This document shows, piece by piece, positions 27,057-37,045 of a stretch of DNA of 64,000 nt. The notes below the pieces were generated by a model. The model was not told where the DNA came from. It searched no databases and was given only the letters and a program-made list of their open reading frames with translations. The stretch's first letter is position 1. Every line of letters begins with the position of its first letter. The stretch covers positions 124,001-188,000 of the forward strand of contig SCNS01000001.1 of NCBI GenBank assembly GCA_005503215.1. Reading direction: 5' to 3'. This DNA comes from Sphingomonadaceae bacterium 3R27C6 (GTDB lineage Bacteria > Pseudomonadota > Alphaproteobacteria > Sphingomonadales > Sphingomonadaceae). The translations under genes and the position numbers were made by a program.

Positions 27057-27611
27057 ATGAGCGTAACGACGGTTCCATTGCGTCCGGTGAGCAAGGGCGG
27101 GCTGTGGCTGATGTGGTTTGGCCTCGCCGCGCTGTTGGTCGCGGGCGCGGCCTTTGCCTGGCACATGACCCCGCGCATCGGGTTCGAAGTCGTCAAGGAA
27201 GGCACCGGGCCAAGCCCGACCAAGGCCGACGTCGTGCTGGTCAAATATGAAGGCAAGCTCGACGACGGCACCGTCTTCGACGCGAACGAACAGGCGCCGA
27301 TGCAGGTTGCGCAGGTCGTCCCCGGTTTCTCCGAGGCACTGACCCGGATGAAAAAGGGCGGCGAGTACAAGATCACCATCCCCGCGCAGCTCGGCTATGG
27401 CGACCGCGCGGTCGGTCCGATCCCGGCCGGTAGCACGCTGCACTTCGCCGTCACGCTGCTCGACTTCCGTTCGGAGGCCGAGGTTCGCGCGATGCAGCAG
27501 CAGATGCAGCAACAGCAGCAGATGATGCAGCAGCAACAGATGATGCAGGGTGCCCCCGGTGGCGCTCCGGGTGGCCCGGGCGGTCCGCCGCCGGGCATGC
27601 CGCCGCAGTAA
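27057..27611 (+). CDS. Membrane-anchored FKBP-type peptidyl-prolyl isomerase
   Basis: A 184-residue protein with one N-terminal membrane helix (about 15-34), an FKBP domain (about 43-140: VLVKYEGKLDDGTVFDA, QVVPGFSEALTRMKKGGEY, PAQLGYGDRAVGPIPAGSTL) and a Gln/Met-rich then Gly/Pro-rich tail. It should catalyse proline isomerisation and aid folding in the periplasm. AAGGA lies upstream of the ATG. The gene stands alone and converges on the AI-2E-type permease gene. Confidence 0.92.
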   Translation: MSVTTVPLRPVSKGGLWLMWFGLAALLVAGAAFAWHMTPRIGFEVVKEGTGPSPTKADVVLVKYEGKLDDGTVFDANEQAPMQVAQVVPGFSEALTRMKKGGEYKITIPAQLGYGDRAVGPIPAGSTLHFAVTLLDFRSEAEVRAMQQQMQQQQQMMQQQQMMQGAPGGAPGGPGGPPPGMPPQ

Positions 27612-27633
27612 CAAGCGAGCGGTCGCTACGAAA

Positions 27634-27670
27634 TCGAAACGGCGGTGGGCTCAGGTGCCCGCCGCCGTTT
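27634..27670. terminator. Bidirectional terminator between convergent genes
   Basis: GAAACGGCGGTGGGC (27634-27648) pairs with GCCCGCCGCCGTTTT (27655-27669), a stem of about 14 pairs with one wobble. The arms end in AAA/TTT so it can act on both strands. The 3' arm overlaps the last codons of the minus-strand AI-2E-type gene. Confidence 0.8.
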
Positions 27671-28772
27671 TCGTATTGGCGCCGTTGGCGTTGCGTTCGG
27701 CCTCGCGTTCCAGCGCGACCTTGATCATCGCGACGATCGGGTCGGCGAGGAACAGCCCCATCAGGCCGAGCAGCGCGCCGAACAAGATCTGCGCGCCGAG
27801 CACGAGTGCAGGGGCGAGGTCGACGGTCTTCTTGGCAACCATCGGGACGATCAGATAGCCGTCGACCGTCTGGACGACGAAATAGATCAGGATCGCATAC
27901 AAACCCGTGTCGGTGCCCGCCGAGAAGCCGACGAGGACGAGCAGCACGCCCGACACGATCGCGCCAATATTGGGAATGAACGCCAGCAAACCGGTGAGCA
28001 GGCCCATCAGCGCCGCCATCGGGATGCCAACCGCCATGCACGCGAGCCAGGTGCCGATGCCCTCGACCAGCATGCCTAGCAGGCGCCCTGCCATCAGGCG
28101 GCGCAGCGTGAAGCCCATGCGCGCGGTGGTGATGTAGAAATTCTCGCGTGACTTCATCGGCAGCATCCACGCGACGCCGCGTTCGTAAAGCCGCGGCTCG
28201 ATCGCGATGAAGATGCCGAGCACGAGGATCATGATCAGGCTGGTCAGCCCGCCGAGAACCGTACCCACCGCCGCCGTGACGCGGCCGACGGTGCCCGCGA
28301 TATTGTCGGTGATCGTCTTGGTATCGAGCTGAAGATTGCCCATGCCATGATCACTGGCCCACGCGGCGATGCGTTCGATCTGCGCCATCACGACGGTCTG
28401 CAATGTCGCCGCCTGGTCGGCGATCTGCGAACCCGCGAACATAATGGTCCAGACAAGGAAGGCGAGGAGCGAGAGGCAGACGATGAGCAGCCGCCAGCCA
28501 CGCGCGATCGGCAGCACGCGGCCGAGCAGGCGAGCCCCGCCGTCGAGCATCGACGCCATTACGATGCCGGCAAAGATCAGCAGGATCGGCTGGATCAGGA
28601 CGATGCACAGGCCGATGAGCAGCGCGAGGCCGATCCAGACACCGGCCTTCAAAAGCTCGGTGCGGACCAACTGGCTGCGGATCTCGGTGGGGCCGGGGGC
28701 CTCTTTGTGCGCGTCCGCCTTGGCGGTGGCGCTGGCGGCGCGCGTTCCGGTTGTCTTCCTTGTCGCCGCCAT
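27651..28772 (-). CDS. AI-2E family transporter
   Basis: A 373-residue inner-membrane protein of the AI-2E (TqsA/PerM/YhhT) family with about eight helices. It shows a central IAIEPRLYERGVAWMLP region and a late LVEGIGTWLACMAVGIPMAALMGLLTG segment. The N-terminal 30 residues are polar and Ala/Thr/Lys-rich. Members have been linked to autoinducer-2 export or Na+/H+ exchange; the substrate here is unknown. It begins 20 bases after lepB and is probably the last gene of the pyrE-pdxJ-acpS-lepB transcript. Confidence 0.87.
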   Translation of the reverse strand: MAATRKTTGTRAASATAKADAHKEAPGPTEIRSQLVRTELLKAGVWIGLALLIGLCIVLIQPILLIFAGIVMASMLDGGARLLGRVLPIARGWRLLIVCLSLLAFLVWTIMFAGSQIADQAATLQTVVMAQIERIAAWASDHGMGNLQLDTKTITDNIAGTVGRVTAAVGTVLGGLTSLIMILVLGIFIAIEPRLYERGVAWMLPMKSRENFYITTARMGFTLRRLMAGRLLGMLVEGIGTWLACMAVGIPMAALMGLLTGLLAFIPNIGAIVSGVLLVLVGFSAGTDTGLYAILIYFVVQTVDGYLIVPMVAKKTVDLAPALVLGAQILFGALLGLMGLFLADPIVAMIKVALEREAERNANGANTKTAAGT

Positions 28773-28792
28773 GTCTTTTGTTCCCTGTTGTG

Positions 28793-29629
28793 TTAGTTGC
28801 CCTGACGCTCGGGTCGCAGGTCGGTTCCGGCGCGCCCCGATCGCAAGGCATTAAACCAGCTCAATGGGTTATACCACTCGGCGGTTCCATCGGTCGAAAA
28901 GCTGACGATCTCGGCGCGTCCGGCGATCGCGTCGAAGGGGACGGCGCCGCCGAGGCCCTTCTGGTCCGTGCCGACGCGGCTGTCGGCGCTGCCGTCGCGG
29001 TTGTCGCCCATCAGGAAGACATGATCGGCAGGCACGGTGATTGGGCCATAATTGTCGGTCGCATAGCCGGGTCCCATGTCGATCGTGTCGAAGGTCGCGC
29101 CACCGGGCAGCGTTTCGCGGACGATCGGCAGCTCGAGCACTTCCTTTCCATCGGCACCGCGGTTCACGAAGCGGAACAGGCTGCTGTCGGGGCCGGGCAG
29201 ATTGGGGTCGGCCGGGATAGACAGCATCGGCTGGACCTCGCGCTTCACCGGTTTGCCGTTGATGCTGAGTTCGCCGTTACGCAGTGCGATCGTGTCGCCG
29301 GGCAGCCCGATCACGCGTTTGATATAGTCGATGCGTGTCACCGGATGTTCGAGCACGACGATGTCGCCGCGTTCGGGCAGCTTGCCGAACAGCCGGCCCG
29401 CGACCTTGGGCGCCAAGTGAAAGCTGACCGACGAATAGGACCAGCCATAGGGATATTTGCTGACGATCAACCGGTCGCCGTTGCGCAGCACCGGCATCAT
29501 CGAATCGGACGGAATATAAAAGGGCTTGGCGACGCAGCTGTGGATGCCGAGCACGAGCAGCAAGATCACCACGACGTCGCGGATCAGCTTGCCCCAGCTC
29601 CCGTCATCCTTCGTCTTGTCCTTCGCCAT
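28793..29629 (-). CDS. lepB: Signal peptidase I
   Basis: A 278-residue type I signal peptidase that cleaves Sec and Tat signal peptides at the outer face of the inner membrane. One N-terminal membrane helix (about 16-33) is followed by the catalytic Ser43 in IPSDSMMP and Lys104 in YIKRVIGLPGD; MGDNRDGSADSR is the conserved box E. It follows acpS by seven bases. Length is usual for the family. Confidence 0.96.
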   Translation of the reverse strand: MAKDKTKDDGSWGKLIRDVVVILLLVLGIHSCVAKPFYIPSDSMMPVLRNGDRLIVSKYPYGWSYSSVSFHLAPKVAGRLFGKLPERGDIVVLEHPVTRIDYIKRVIGLPGDTIALRNGELSINGKPVKREVQPMLSIPADPNLPGPDSSLFRFVNRGADGKEVLELPIVRETLPGGATFDTIDMGPGYATDNYGPITVPADHVFLMGDNRDGSADSRVGTDQKGLGGAVPFDAIAGRAEIVSFSTDGTAEWYNPLSWFNALRSGRAGTDLRPERQGN

Positions 29630-29636
29630 ATTGATG

Positions 29637-30038
29637 TCAGTCCTTGATTGCTTCGATGATGACGAATGCCTGCGCCCACGGATGGTCGTCGGTCAGCGTC
29701 AAATGGATATGCGCGGTGTGACCCGATGGGATCATCTGCGCGAGCCGTTCGGCGGCGCCGCCGGTCAGCGCCAGCGTCGGGGCGCCCGATGGGGCGTTGA
29801 CGACGCCGATGTCCTTCATGAACACGCCGCGCTTGAAACCCGTGCCGACGGCCTTCGAAAAAGCCTCCTTCGCGGCGAAGCGCTTGGCGTAGGTGCCGGC
29901 GCGGGTGAAGGGGCGCCGCGCCGCCTTCGCACGCTCGATTTCGGTGAAAACGCGATTTTCGAAGCGCTCCCCGAAGCGGTCGAGCGACGCCTGGATACGC
30001 TCTATATTACAGAGGTCGGAGCCGAGGCCGATGATCAC
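29637..30038 (-). CDS. acpS: Holo-[acyl-carrier-protein] synthase
   Basis: A 133-residue AcpS that transfers 4'-phosphopantetheine from CoA to apo-[17 protein letters not shown] (with the Mg-binding aspartate) and [11 protein letters not shown] (with the second acidic ligand) are diagnostic. The start codon is GTG at 30038, overlapping the pdxJ stop as GTGA. It lies in the conserved order pdxJ-acpS-lepB. Confidence 0.95.
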   Translation of the reverse strand: MIIGLGSDLCNIERIQASLDRFGERFENRVFTEIERAKAARRPFTRAGTYAKRFAAKEAFSKAVGTGFKRGVFMKDIGVVNAPSGAPTLALTGGAAERLAQMIPSGHTAHIHLTLTDDHPWAQAFVIIEAIKD

Positions 30039-30784
30039 AGCGCGCCTCGCGCCTCGTCCATCAGCGCGCGCATCCGGCGCACCGCGTCTTCGAGTCCGGT
30101 AAAGATCGCCTCGCCGATCAGATAATGGCCGATATTGAGTTCGGCGAGCTGCGGGATCGCCGCGACGGGCACGACATTCTCATAGGTCAGCCCGTGCCCC
30201 GCGTGCGGCTCGATACCATTCTTCCACGCGAGCGCGGCGGCGTCGGCGAGGCGGCGGAGTTCGGCGGCGCGTTCCTCGCCCTCGACATGCGCATAGCGGC
30301 CGGTGTGGAATTCGACGACGGGCGCGCGGAGGCGCATCGCCGCCTCGATCTGGCGCGCGTCGGGCTCGATGAACAGGCTGACACGAATGCCTGCGTCATT
30401 GAGCCGTGAGACGATCGGCGCGAGGTGGTTGTGCTGTCCCGCCGCGTCGAGGCCGCCCTCGGTCGTGCGCTCCTCGCGCTTTTCGGGAACGATGCACGCC
30501 GCATGCGGCATGTGGCGCAGCGCGATCTCGAGCATCTCTTCGGTCGCCGCCATTTCGAGGTTCAGCGGCAGGTCGGTCGCCGCCTGAATGCGCGCGAGGT
30601 CGTCGTCGCGGATATGGCGCCGGTCTTCGCGCAGATGCGCGGTGATCCCGTCGCCGCCGACCGCCGCGACGATTTCGGCCGCGCGCACCGGATCGGGATG
30701 CTCGCCCCCGCGCGCGTTGCGGATCGTCGCGACATGGTCGATGTTGACGCCCAGCCGCAGGCGCGAAGGGGCGCCGCCGTTCAA
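30035..30784 (-). CDS. pdxJ: Pyridoxine 5'-phosphate synthase
   Basis: A 249-residue PdxJ, which joins deoxyxylulose 5-phosphate with 3-amino-2-oxopropyl phosphate to form pyridoxine 5'-phosphate. [20 protein letters not shown] is the signature N-terminus; [12 protein letters not shown] and [11 protein letters not shown] follow. Translation appears to start at a TTG (30784) overlapping the pyrE stop, since no ATG lies before the conserved region. Tight coupling on both sides marks an operon. Confidence 0.95.
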   Translation of the reverse strand: MNGGAPSRLRLGVNIDHVATIRNARGGEHPDPVRAAEIVAAVGGDGITAHLREDRRHIRDDDLARIQAATDLPLNLEMAATEEMLEIALRHMPHAACIVPEKREERTTEGGLDAAGQHNHLAPIVSRLNDAGIRVSLFIEPDARQIEAAMRLRAPVVEFHTGRYAHVEGEERAAELRRLADAAALAWKNGIEPHAGHGLTYENVVPVAAIPQLAELNIGHYLIGEAIFTGLEDAVRRMRALMDEARGAL

Positions 30785-31368
30785 GCCGCCTTGCTCCGGC
30801 TGCCGGGCTTCACCGCTTCGGTTCCTGCCAGCGTCTCGGGCAATTCATCTTCGGCATAGGTCGGGAAATTGATCGCGACGAGCGGATGGAAGGGCACGCC
30901 GAGTTCGACATTGCCCGCCGAGCGGTCGACAAGCGCGGCCTCGGCTATGACTTCGCCGCCCGCGGCGCGCACCGCCTCCATCGCCTCGCGCGACGACAGG
31001 CCCGTGGTTACGACATCCTCGACCATCAGCACTTTGGCGCCGGGGTCGATCGTGAAGCCGCGGCGCAGTTCGAAGGTGCCCGTCGGCCGTTCGACGAAAA
31101 TCGCGGGCTTGCCAAGCGCGCGGCCCATTTCATGCCCGATGATCACCCCGCCCATCGCGGGCGAGACGACGATATCGATCGCCTGTTTCAGGTCGCGCGG
31201 CAGCTTGGCGGCGAGCGCGACCGCGAGCCGTCCGGCGCGTTCGGTGTCCATCAATACGCGCGCGCACTGCAGATAATATTCGCTGTGGCGGCCCGAGGAG
31301 AGCAGGAAGTGGCCCTGGAGCAGGGCGTCGGCGGCGCGGAATTCGGCCAGGATTTCATCATCGGTCAT
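30781..31368 (-). CDS. pyrE: Orotate phosphoribosyltransferase
   Basis: A 195-residue enzyme converting orotate and PRPP to orotidine 5'-phosphate. The PRPP-binding motif [14 protein letters not shown] lies near residue 115 and [15 protein letters not shown] near residue 20. The ATG at 31368 was chosen by homology; no strong Shine-Dalgarno is seen and the frame extends upstream. First gene of the minus-strand pyrE-pdxJ-acpS-lepB operon. Confidence 0.95.
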   Translation of the reverse strand: MTDDEILAEFRAADALLQGHFLLSSGRHSEYYLQCARVLMDTERAGRLAVALAAKLPRDLKQAIDIVVSPAMGGVIIGHEMGRALGKPAIFVERPTGTFELRRGFTIDPGAKVLMVEDVVTTGLSSREAMEAVRAAGGEVIAEAALVDRSAGNVELGVPFHPLVAINFPTYAEDELPETLAGTEAVKPGSRSKAA

Positions 31369-31444
31369 GGAGGAGTTGTTCTTTTGTCCTGTGCGTCGCT
31401 CATCATGGGCGACCGGGTTTTGGCGGCGAAGATTATCCAGCCGC

Positions 31445-31472
31445 AAAATAGTGTTAGAGATGCTTGAGGCAA
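31445..31472 (-). promoter_or_regulatory. Putative pyrE operon promoter
   Basis: On the minus strand TTGCCT (31472-31467) and TATTTT (31450-31445) are separated by 16 bases, giving a transcription start near 31438 and a leader of about 70 bases. The -35 box overlaps that of the divergent coxB promoter. Confidence 0.5.
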
Positions 31473-31492
31473 GCGGCAAGCGGGTCTATAGC
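31464..31492 (+). promoter_or_regulatory. Putative coxB operon promoter
   Basis: TTGAGG (31464-31469) and TATAGC (31487-31492) with the ideal 17-base spacer lie about 110 bases before coxB. This resembles the alphaproteobacterial CTTG...CTATA housekeeping promoter. Confidence 0.55.
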
Positions 31493-31600
31493 GCCCGCGA
31501 GATTCAGCCCCTTGCCGGCTGCCGCGACGCGTGTCCGGCGGCTGCCGCAAAGGGGGTGGGGCATCAATAAGAACAACAGGCAACGGGCGGCACTATCCTT

Positions 31601-32698
31601 ATGAAGAGCTTGAAAACCCTTGTAATTGCGGCGGCTTTGTCGCTGGGCGCGGTGGGCGCCGGCCATGCGCAGGCACCCGCGACGGCTCCGGCCGAAGCAC
31701 CCGCCGCAACGGCTGTGGCGAATCCGGTTCCGGCCGCCACCGATGCAGCGGCACCGGTCGCGACGACCGCCGCGGCTCCGGCTGGCGATGCCACATACGT
31801 CCCGATGAAGCCGACCCCCGGGGTTGGCCAGCCGGTCGACGCGGGCATTGATTTCCAGCCGCAGGTCAGCCCGATCGGCGAACAGGCTTATTGGTTCAAC
31901 CATGTCATCCTGCTGCCCGTCATCACGGTGATCACGCTGCTCGTCCTCGGGCTTCTGCTCTGGGTCATGTTCCGCTTCCGCGCCAAGGCGAACCCGGTGC
32001 CGTCGAAGACGACGCACAACACCCTCATCGAAATCATCTGGACCGCGATCCCGGTCTTGATCCTCGCGGTGATCGCGGTGCCGTCGATCCGCCTGCTCGC
32101 GGCGCAATATGAGCCGCCGAAGAAGGAAGCGCTGACGATCAAGGTCACGGGTTACCAGTGGTATTGGGGCTACGCCTATCCCGACCAGGGCATCGGCGAA
32201 TATGTCTCGAAGATCCTGCCCGAAGACAAGGCGAAGGCCGCGGGTGAGCCCTATCACCTCGCCGTCGACAACCGCATGGTCGTTCCCGTCGGCCGTCAGG
32301 TGAAGCTGATCATCACCGGCGCCGACGTGATCCACAGCTTCGCGGTTCCGGCCTTCTGGACCAAGATGGACGCGGTCCCCGGCCGCGCCAACGAAACGAC
32401 CTTCACCGCGAACAAGGTCGGCGTCTATTACGGCCAGTGTTCGGAACTCTGCGGTGTCGATCACGGCTATATGCCGATCGCGGTCGAAGTGCTCCCGGTC
32501 GACAAGTGGGAAGCGTGGGTCCGCTCCAAGGGTGGTAACCCGGCCGGTCCGGTCGCCGCGGCTCCCGCCGCTGCCGCACCGGCACCCGCCGCCGCTCCGG
32601 CTGCGGCGCCCGCCGCGACGCCGGCTGCCGCCCCGACCAAAGCACCCGAAGCTGCTCCGGCAGCGGCGCCCGCCGCCGCGCCGGCCGCCAAGAATTAA
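31601..32698 (+). CDS. coxB: Cytochrome c oxidase subunit II
   Basis: A 365-residue CuA-bearing subunit of aa3-type oxidase, receiving electrons from cytochrome c. Signal peptide, Ala/Pro-rich linker, two membrane helices (about 103-125 and 145-165), the aromatic patch GYQWYWGY, and the CuA site YGQCSELCGVDHGYMP near residue 280 with both cysteines, histidine and methionine. The C-terminus carries a long Ala/Pro repeat tail (about 310-365) beyond the usual end. First gene of the oxidase cluster. Confidence 0.96.
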   Translation: MKSLKTLVIAAALSLGAVGAGHAQAPATAPAEAPAATAVANPVPAATDAAAPVATTAAAPAGDATYVPMKPTPGVGQPVDAGIDFQPQVSPIGEQAYWFNHVILLPVITVITLLVLGLLLWVMFRFRAKANPVPSKTTHNTLIEIIWTAIPVLILAVIAVPSIRLLAAQYEPPKKEALTIKVTGYQWYWGYAYPDQGIGEYVSKILPEDKAKAAGEPYHLAVDNRMVVPVGRQVKLIITGADVIHSFAVPAFWTKMDAVPGRANETTFTANKVGVYYGQCSELCGVDHGYMPIAVEVLPVDKWEAWVRSKGGNPAGPVAAAPAAAAPAPAAAPAAAPAATPAAAPTKAPEAAPAAAPAAAPAAKN

Positions 32699-32713
32699 TA
32701 AGGGGTCCGACAG

Positions 32714-34384
32714 ATGACCGATATCGCAGCGACTGCACCCGCGCACGGCCACACCCATGCGCATGACGACCATGATCACGACACGCCCGGCTTCTTTGTC
32801 CGCTGGTTCATGTCGACGAACCACAAGGACATCGGCACCCTCTACCTGATCTTCGCGATCGTCGCCGGCATCGTCGGCGGCGGGCTGTCGGGCATGATGC
32901 GCCTCGAACTCGCCGAGCCCGGCGTCCAGTATCTTTCGGGCTGGGCGCATATGCTGGGCGGTGCGGGCGATGAGGTCGCGGGCAAGCATTTCTGGAACGT
33001 GATGATCACCGCGCACGGCCTGATCATGGTGTTCTTCATGGTCATGCCTGCGATGATCGGCGGTTTCGGCAACTGGTTCGTGCCGTTGATGATCGGCGCG
33101 CCCGACATGGCGTTCCCGCGCATGAACAACGTGTCCTTCTGGCTGACCTTCGTCGCCTTCGTCATGCTCTTCGGCTCGATGTTCGTGCCGGGCGGCAGCG
33201 GCAACGGCGCCGGCACCGGCTGGACGGTCTATGCTCCGCTGTCGACCAGCGGTTCGGCAGGGCCCGCGGTCGACATGGCGATCTTCTCGCTCCACCTCGC
33301 TGGCGCGGCGTCGATCCTCGGTGCGATCAACTTCATCACCACCATCTTCAACATGCGCGCGCCCGGAATGACGCTGCACAAGATGCCGCTGTTCGTGTGG
33401 TCGGTGCTCGTCACCGCCTTCCTGCTGCTGCTCGCGCTGCCGGTGCTCGCCGCGGCGATCACGATGCTGCTGACCGACCGCAACTTCGGCACCACCTTCT
33501 ATGATGCGGCCGGCGGCGGCGACCCCGTCCTCTACCAGCATCTCTTCTGGTTCTTCGGCCACCCCGAAGTGTACATCATGATCCTGCCGGGCTTCGGCAT
33601 CGTCAGCCAGATCATCTCGACCTTCAGCAAGAAGCCGGTGTTCGGTTACCTCGGCATGGCGTACGCCATGGTCGCGATCGGCGTGGTCGGCTTCATCGTG
33701 TGGGCGCACCACATGTTCACGGTCGGCATGAGCGTGAACCTGAAGATGTACTTCACCGCCGCGACGATGGTCATCGCGGTCCCGACGGGCATCAAGATCT
33801 TCAGCTGGATCGCCACCATGTGGGGCGGCTCGATGACGTTCAAAACGCCGATGATGTGGTCGCTCGGCTTCATCTTCATGTTCACCGTTGGCGGCGTGAC
33901 CGGCGTCGTGCTCGCCAATGGCGGCGTCGACACCAACCTGCACGACACCTATTATGTCGTCGCGCACTTCCATTATGTGTTGTCGCTGGGCGCGGTCTTC
34001 TCGCTCTTCGCCGGCTTCTATTACTGGTTCCCGAAGATGTCGGGCCGGATGTACAGCGAGCTGCTCGGCCAGCTGCACTTCTGGATCTTCTTCATCGGCG
34101 TGAACGTCATGTTCTTCCCCCAGCACTTCCTGGGCCAGCAGGGCATGCCGCGCCGTTACCCCGACTATGCGGAAGCCTATGCCTATTGGCATTATGTCTC
34201 GTCGTTCGGCTATGTGATCATGGGCGTCGGCATGCTCTTCTTCTTCGTGAACATTCTCTACTCGCTGTTCGCTGGCAAGAAGGCCGCCGACAATCCGTGG
34301 GGCGAAGGCGCGACGACGCTCGAATGGACGCTGTCGAGCCCGCCGCCGTTCCACCAGTTCAACGAACTGCCCCGGATCGCGTGA
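32714..34384 (+). CDS. coxA: Cytochrome c oxidase subunit I
   Basis: A 556-residue catalytic subunit with heme a and the heme a3-CuB centre, twelve membrane helices. Seen are [28 protein letters not shown] (heme a ligand), [18 protein letters not shown] with the cross-linked His-Tyr, [13 protein letters not shown] (CuB histidines) and [15 protein letters not shown]. The N-terminus has a His/Asp-rich stretch ([13 protein letters not shown]) of unknown role. It follows coxB by 15 bases. Confidence 0.97.
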   Translation: MTDIAATAPAHGHTHAHDDHDHDTPGFFVRWFMSTNHKDIGTLYLIFAIVAGIVGGGLSGMMRLELAEPGVQYLSGWAHMLGGAGDEVAGKHFWNVMITAHGLIMVFFMVMPAMIGGFGNWFVPLMIGAPDMAFPRMNNVSFWLTFVAFVMLFGSMFVPGGSGNGAGTGWTVYAPLSTSGSAGPAVDMAIFSLHLAGAASILGAINFITTIFNMRAPGMTLHKMPLFVWSVLVTAFLLLLALPVLAAAITMLLTDRNFGTTFYDAAGGGDPVLYQHLFWFFGHPEVYIMILPGFGIVSQIISTFSKKPVFGYLGMAYAMVAIGVVGFIVWAHHMFTVGMSVNLKMYFTAATMVIAVPTGIKIFSWIATMWGGSMTFKTPMMWSLGFIFMFTVGGVTGVVLANGGVDTNLHDTYYVVAHFHYVLSLGAVFSLFAGFYYWFPKMSGRMYSELLGQLHFWIFFIGVNVMFFPQHFLGQQGMPRRYPDYAEAYAYWHYVSSFGYVIMGVGMLFFFVNILYSLFAGKKAADNPWGEGATTLEWTLSSPPPFHQFNELPRIA

Positions 34385-34407
34385 CGTTTATCGCCTGATT
34401 TGGTTTC

Positions 34408-34434
34408 GCCCCCTGCTGACATCCGGCAGGGGGC
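34408..34434 (+). terminator. Hairpin between coxA and ctaB
   Basis: GCCCCCTGC (34408-34416) and GCAGGGGGC (34426-34434) form a perfect 9-bp stem. No long T run follows, so it may stop only part of the transcripts or protect the coxBA mRNA 3' end, lowering assembly-gene expression relative to the structural subunits. Confidence 0.55.
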
Positions 34435-34458
34435 TTAGCCCTTCGGGCCGGAGTAAAT

Positions 34459-35370
34459 ATGGCGCAGAGCCTGACCCACGGCGAAACGGCACTTCCCGCC
34501 GATTGGCGCGACCTGTTCGCGCTGACGAAGCCGCGCGTCATGTCGCTGGTGGTGTTCACCGCCTTGTGCGGCCTGCTCGCGGCGCCGGGCCATGTGCCGC
34601 CGGTGCTCGCCTTCTCGTCGATCCTCGCGATCGCGCTGGGGGCAGGGGCTTCGGGCGCGCTCAACCAATGGTATGAGGCCGGACTCGACGCGAAGATGAA
34701 GCGGACCGCCGGCCGGCCGCTTCCCGCCGGGCGCCTCGACCCGCAGACCGCGTTGCAGTTCGGCGTTGGGCTCGCGGCCTTTTCGCTGTTCCTGATGCTG
34801 TTCGCGTCGAACTGGCAGGCGACGCTGCTACTCGCCGCCTCGATCCTCTTCTATGTCTTCGTCTATACGATGTGGCTGAAGCCGCGGACGCCGCAAAATA
34901 TCGTCATCGGCGGCGCGGCGGGCGCCTTTCCGCCGCTGATCGGCTGGGTCGCCGCGACGGGGTCGATCGCGCCGCTGCCGGTGCTGCTTTTCCTGCTGAT
35001 TTTCCTGTGGACGCCGCCGCATTTCTGGGCGCTCGCGCTGTTCATGCGCTCGGACTATGCCGCCGCGGGCATTCCGATGATGCCCGTCGTCGCGGGCGAG
35101 AAATCGACGCGGCGCCAGATCCTCTTTTACGCATTGATCATGGCCGCCGCCGCGATCGCGCCGTGGCCGCTCGGCTACACCGGCGCGCTTTATGGCTGGA
35201 CCGCGGTGATTCTGTCGGCCGTCTTCGTATTGCTGTCGATCCAAGTCGGCACGCGCACGACGGGCGAGGGCGACCTGATGCAGCCCGAAAAGCGCCTGTT
35301 CGCTTATTCGATCGCCTATCTTTTCATTCTGTTCGGCGCTGTCGTCGCCGACCATTGGTGGCCGTTATGA
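34459..35370 (+). CDS. ctaB: Protoheme IX farnesyltransferase (heme O synthase)
   Basis: A 303-residue UbiA-family prenyltransferase attaching farnesyl to heme b to make heme o, the precursor of heme a. It has about eight or nine helices; the prenyl-diphosphate site [15 protein letters not shown]...GRPLPAGR lies near residue 64. GGAG lies six bases before the ATG. Its stop overlaps the next start (ATGA). Confidence 0.96.
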   Translation: MAQSLTHGETALPADWRDLFALTKPRVMSLVVFTALCGLLAAPGHVPPVLAFSSILAIALGAGASGALNQWYEAGLDAKMKRTAGRPLPAGRLDPQTALQFGVGLAAFSLFLMLFASNWQATLLLAASILFYVFVYTMWLKPRTPQNIVIGGAAGAFPPLIGWVAATGSIAPLPVLLFLLIFLWTPPHFWALALFMRSDYAAAGIPMMPVVAGEKSTRRQILFYALIMAAAAIAPWPLGYTGALYGWTAVILSAVFVLLSIQVGTRTTGEGDLMQPEKRLFAYSIAYLFILFGAVVADHWWPL

Positions 35371-35516
35371 CCGAAGAAACTCCGAACGAACCGTTTGACG
35401 AGATCGAATATCGCCGCCGTCAGCGCAGCCGCGCGAACCTGATGGCATGGATGCTGGGCGCATTGGCGATCCTGTTCTTCTTCATCACCATCGCCAAGAT
35501 GCAGATTTTCTCATGA
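35367..35516 (+). CDS. Small membrane protein of the cox cluster (CoxF-like)
   Basis: A 49-residue protein: an acidic/basic N-terminus ([22 protein letters not shown]) followed by one membrane helix and IAKMQIFS at the end. It is wedged between ctaB and ctaG with four-base overlaps on both sides, where alphaproteobacteria often carry a short 'CoxF' protein. A role in oxidase assembly is inferred from position only. Confidence 0.8.
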   Translation: MTEETPNEPFDEIEYRRRQRSRANLMAWMLGALAILFFFITIAKMQIFS

Positions 35517-36088
35517 GAGCCTTTCCGGTCATTGGGCGCCTGTCCCCGAACGCGAAGACCGCAAGCCTGGCCGCGTTGATGGCGCTCGCGATGACCGGTC
35601 TCGGGTTCGCGGCAGTGCCGCTTTATGACCTGTTCTGCCGCGTCACGGGGTTCGGCGGTACGACGCAGCGTTATGATCCGGTCGCCGCGGCGGCCGAGCC
35701 CGAAATATTGAGCCAGACGGTCTCGGTTCGCTTCGACGCCAATGTCTCGCCGAACCTGCCGTGGAAATTCTATCCCGAGCATCCGACCGACACGGTGAGC
35801 ATCGGCGCGCGCGACATGGCGATCTTCATCGCCGAGAATAATTCGGCGCACCCCGTCGTCGGGACCGCCAGCTTCAACGTCACGCCCGATCAGGCGGGCA
35901 AATATTTTACCAAGATCCAGTGCTTCTGCTTCACCCAGCAACGGCTGGAGCCGGGGCAGCAGATGCGCATGCCGGTGCTGTTCTTCGTCGATCCCAAGAT
36001 CATGGACGACCCCGACGCGCGCGACGTGCAGGAAATCACCCTCAGCTACACCTTCCACCCTGTAGACGAGGGTAAAAAGGCGAGCTAA
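35513..36088 (+). CDS. ctaG: Cytochrome c oxidase assembly protein CtaG (Cox11)
   Basis: A 191-residue copper chaperone that delivers copper to CuB of subunit I. One N-terminal membrane helix (about 16-36), VPLYDLFCRVTGFGGTTQ just after it, and the copper-binding KIQCFCFTQQ near residue 140. The periplasmic domain is of normal length. ATGA overlap with the preceding small gene. Confidence 0.95.
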   Translation: MRAFPVIGRLSPNAKTASLAALMALAMTGLGFAAVPLYDLFCRVTGFGGTTQRYDPVAAAAEPEILSQTVSVRFDANVSPNLPWKFYPEHPTDTVSIGARDMAIFIAENNSAHPVVGTASFNVTPDQAGKYFTKIQCFCFTQQRLEPGQQMRMPVLFFVDPKIMDDPDARDVQEITLSYTFHPVDEGKKAS

Positions 36089-36168
36089 GGCCGCGAACAA
36101 GAGTCTAACAAGACCGGCAGATGATGGGGAATCATCATGCTGGGGCTGCTAAAAACGGGAAACACGCC

Positions 36169-37044
36169 ATGTCCGGTGCGAAACATCATGACTACCACCT
36201 CGTAAATCCCAGCATCTGGCCGCTCATCGGCTCGGTCGCTGCGCTCGTGATGTTCTTCGGACTCGTCATGGCGATGCATGCCGATTATTTCGGCGGCATC
36301 GGCAAGTGGGTTCTCGGCCTCGGCTTCATGGGCGTCATCGCGACCTTCTTCAGCTGGTGGTCGGACGTCATCAACGAAGCGCATGCAGGCGACCACACGC
36401 CGGTCGTCCAGCTTCACCTGCGTTACGGCATGATCCTGTTCATCGCGTCCGAAGTCATGTTCTTCGTCGGCTGGTTCTGGGCGTGGTTCGACTTCTCGCT
36501 CTTCCCGGTTCCGATCGAATATGCCGAAGGCGCGGTGACCTCGCTCTTCGGTCAGGACGGCGCGGCGGCGATCACGATGTGGCCGCCGAAGGGCATCGAA
36601 GTCATCGATCCCTTCTCGCTGCCCTTGCTCAACACGCTGATCCTGCTCTGCTCGGGCACGACGATCACCTGGGCGCACCACGCGCTGATCCACGGCGACC
36701 GCGAAGGGCTGAAAAAGGGCCTGTGGCTGACGATCATCCTCGGCGCGGTCTTCTCGACGATCCAGGCTTACGAATATATGCACGCGCCGTGGGGCTTCGG
36801 TCAGAGCAACTATAGCTCGGCCTTCTACATGGCGACCGGCTTCCACGGCTTCCACGTGCTCGTCGGCACGATCTTCCTGATCGTCTGCCTCGTGCGCACC
36901 TACAAGGGCCACTTCACCCCGCAGCAGCATTTCGGTTTCGAAGCCGCTGCCTGGTATTGGCACTTTGTCGACGTCGTGTGGCTGTTCCTCTTCATCATCG
37001 TCTATGTATGGGGCGGCTGGGGCGCGCCGGTCGCCGCGCACTAA
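36169..37044 (+). CDS. coxC: Cytochrome c oxidase subunit III
   Basis: A 291-residue, seven-helix subunit of the aa3 oxidase core. Typical features: YHLVNPSIWPLIGSVAAL at the start, WWSDVINEA, SEVMFFVGWFWAWFDFSLFP, TTITWAHHAL and a terminal WYWHFVDVVWLFLFI. The ATG at 36169 matches the usual N-terminus (MSGAKHHDYH); an in-frame ATG at 36121 would add 16 residues. It follows ctaG by 80 bases. Confidence 0.95.
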   Translation: MSGAKHHDYHLVNPSIWPLIGSVAALVMFFGLVMAMHADYFGGIGKWVLGLGFMGVIATFFSWWSDVINEAHAGDHTPVVQLHLRYGMILFIASEVMFFVGWFWAWFDFSLFPVPIEYAEGAVTSLFGQDGAAAITMWPPKGIEVIDPFSLPLLNTLILLCSGTTITWAHHALIHGDREGLKKGLWLTIILGAVFSTIQAYEYMHAPWGFGQSNYSSAFYMATGFHGFHVLVGTIFLIVCLVRTYKGHFTPQQHFGFEAAAWYWHFVDVVWLFLFIIVYVWGGWGAPVAAH

Positions 37045-37045
37045 A

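Noticed and set aside
31454-34354. 966-residue open frame on the minus strand
   Set aside because: It lies exactly opposite coxB and coxA and has a low-complexity Arg/Asp/His-rich composition typical of shadow frames in high-GC DNA.
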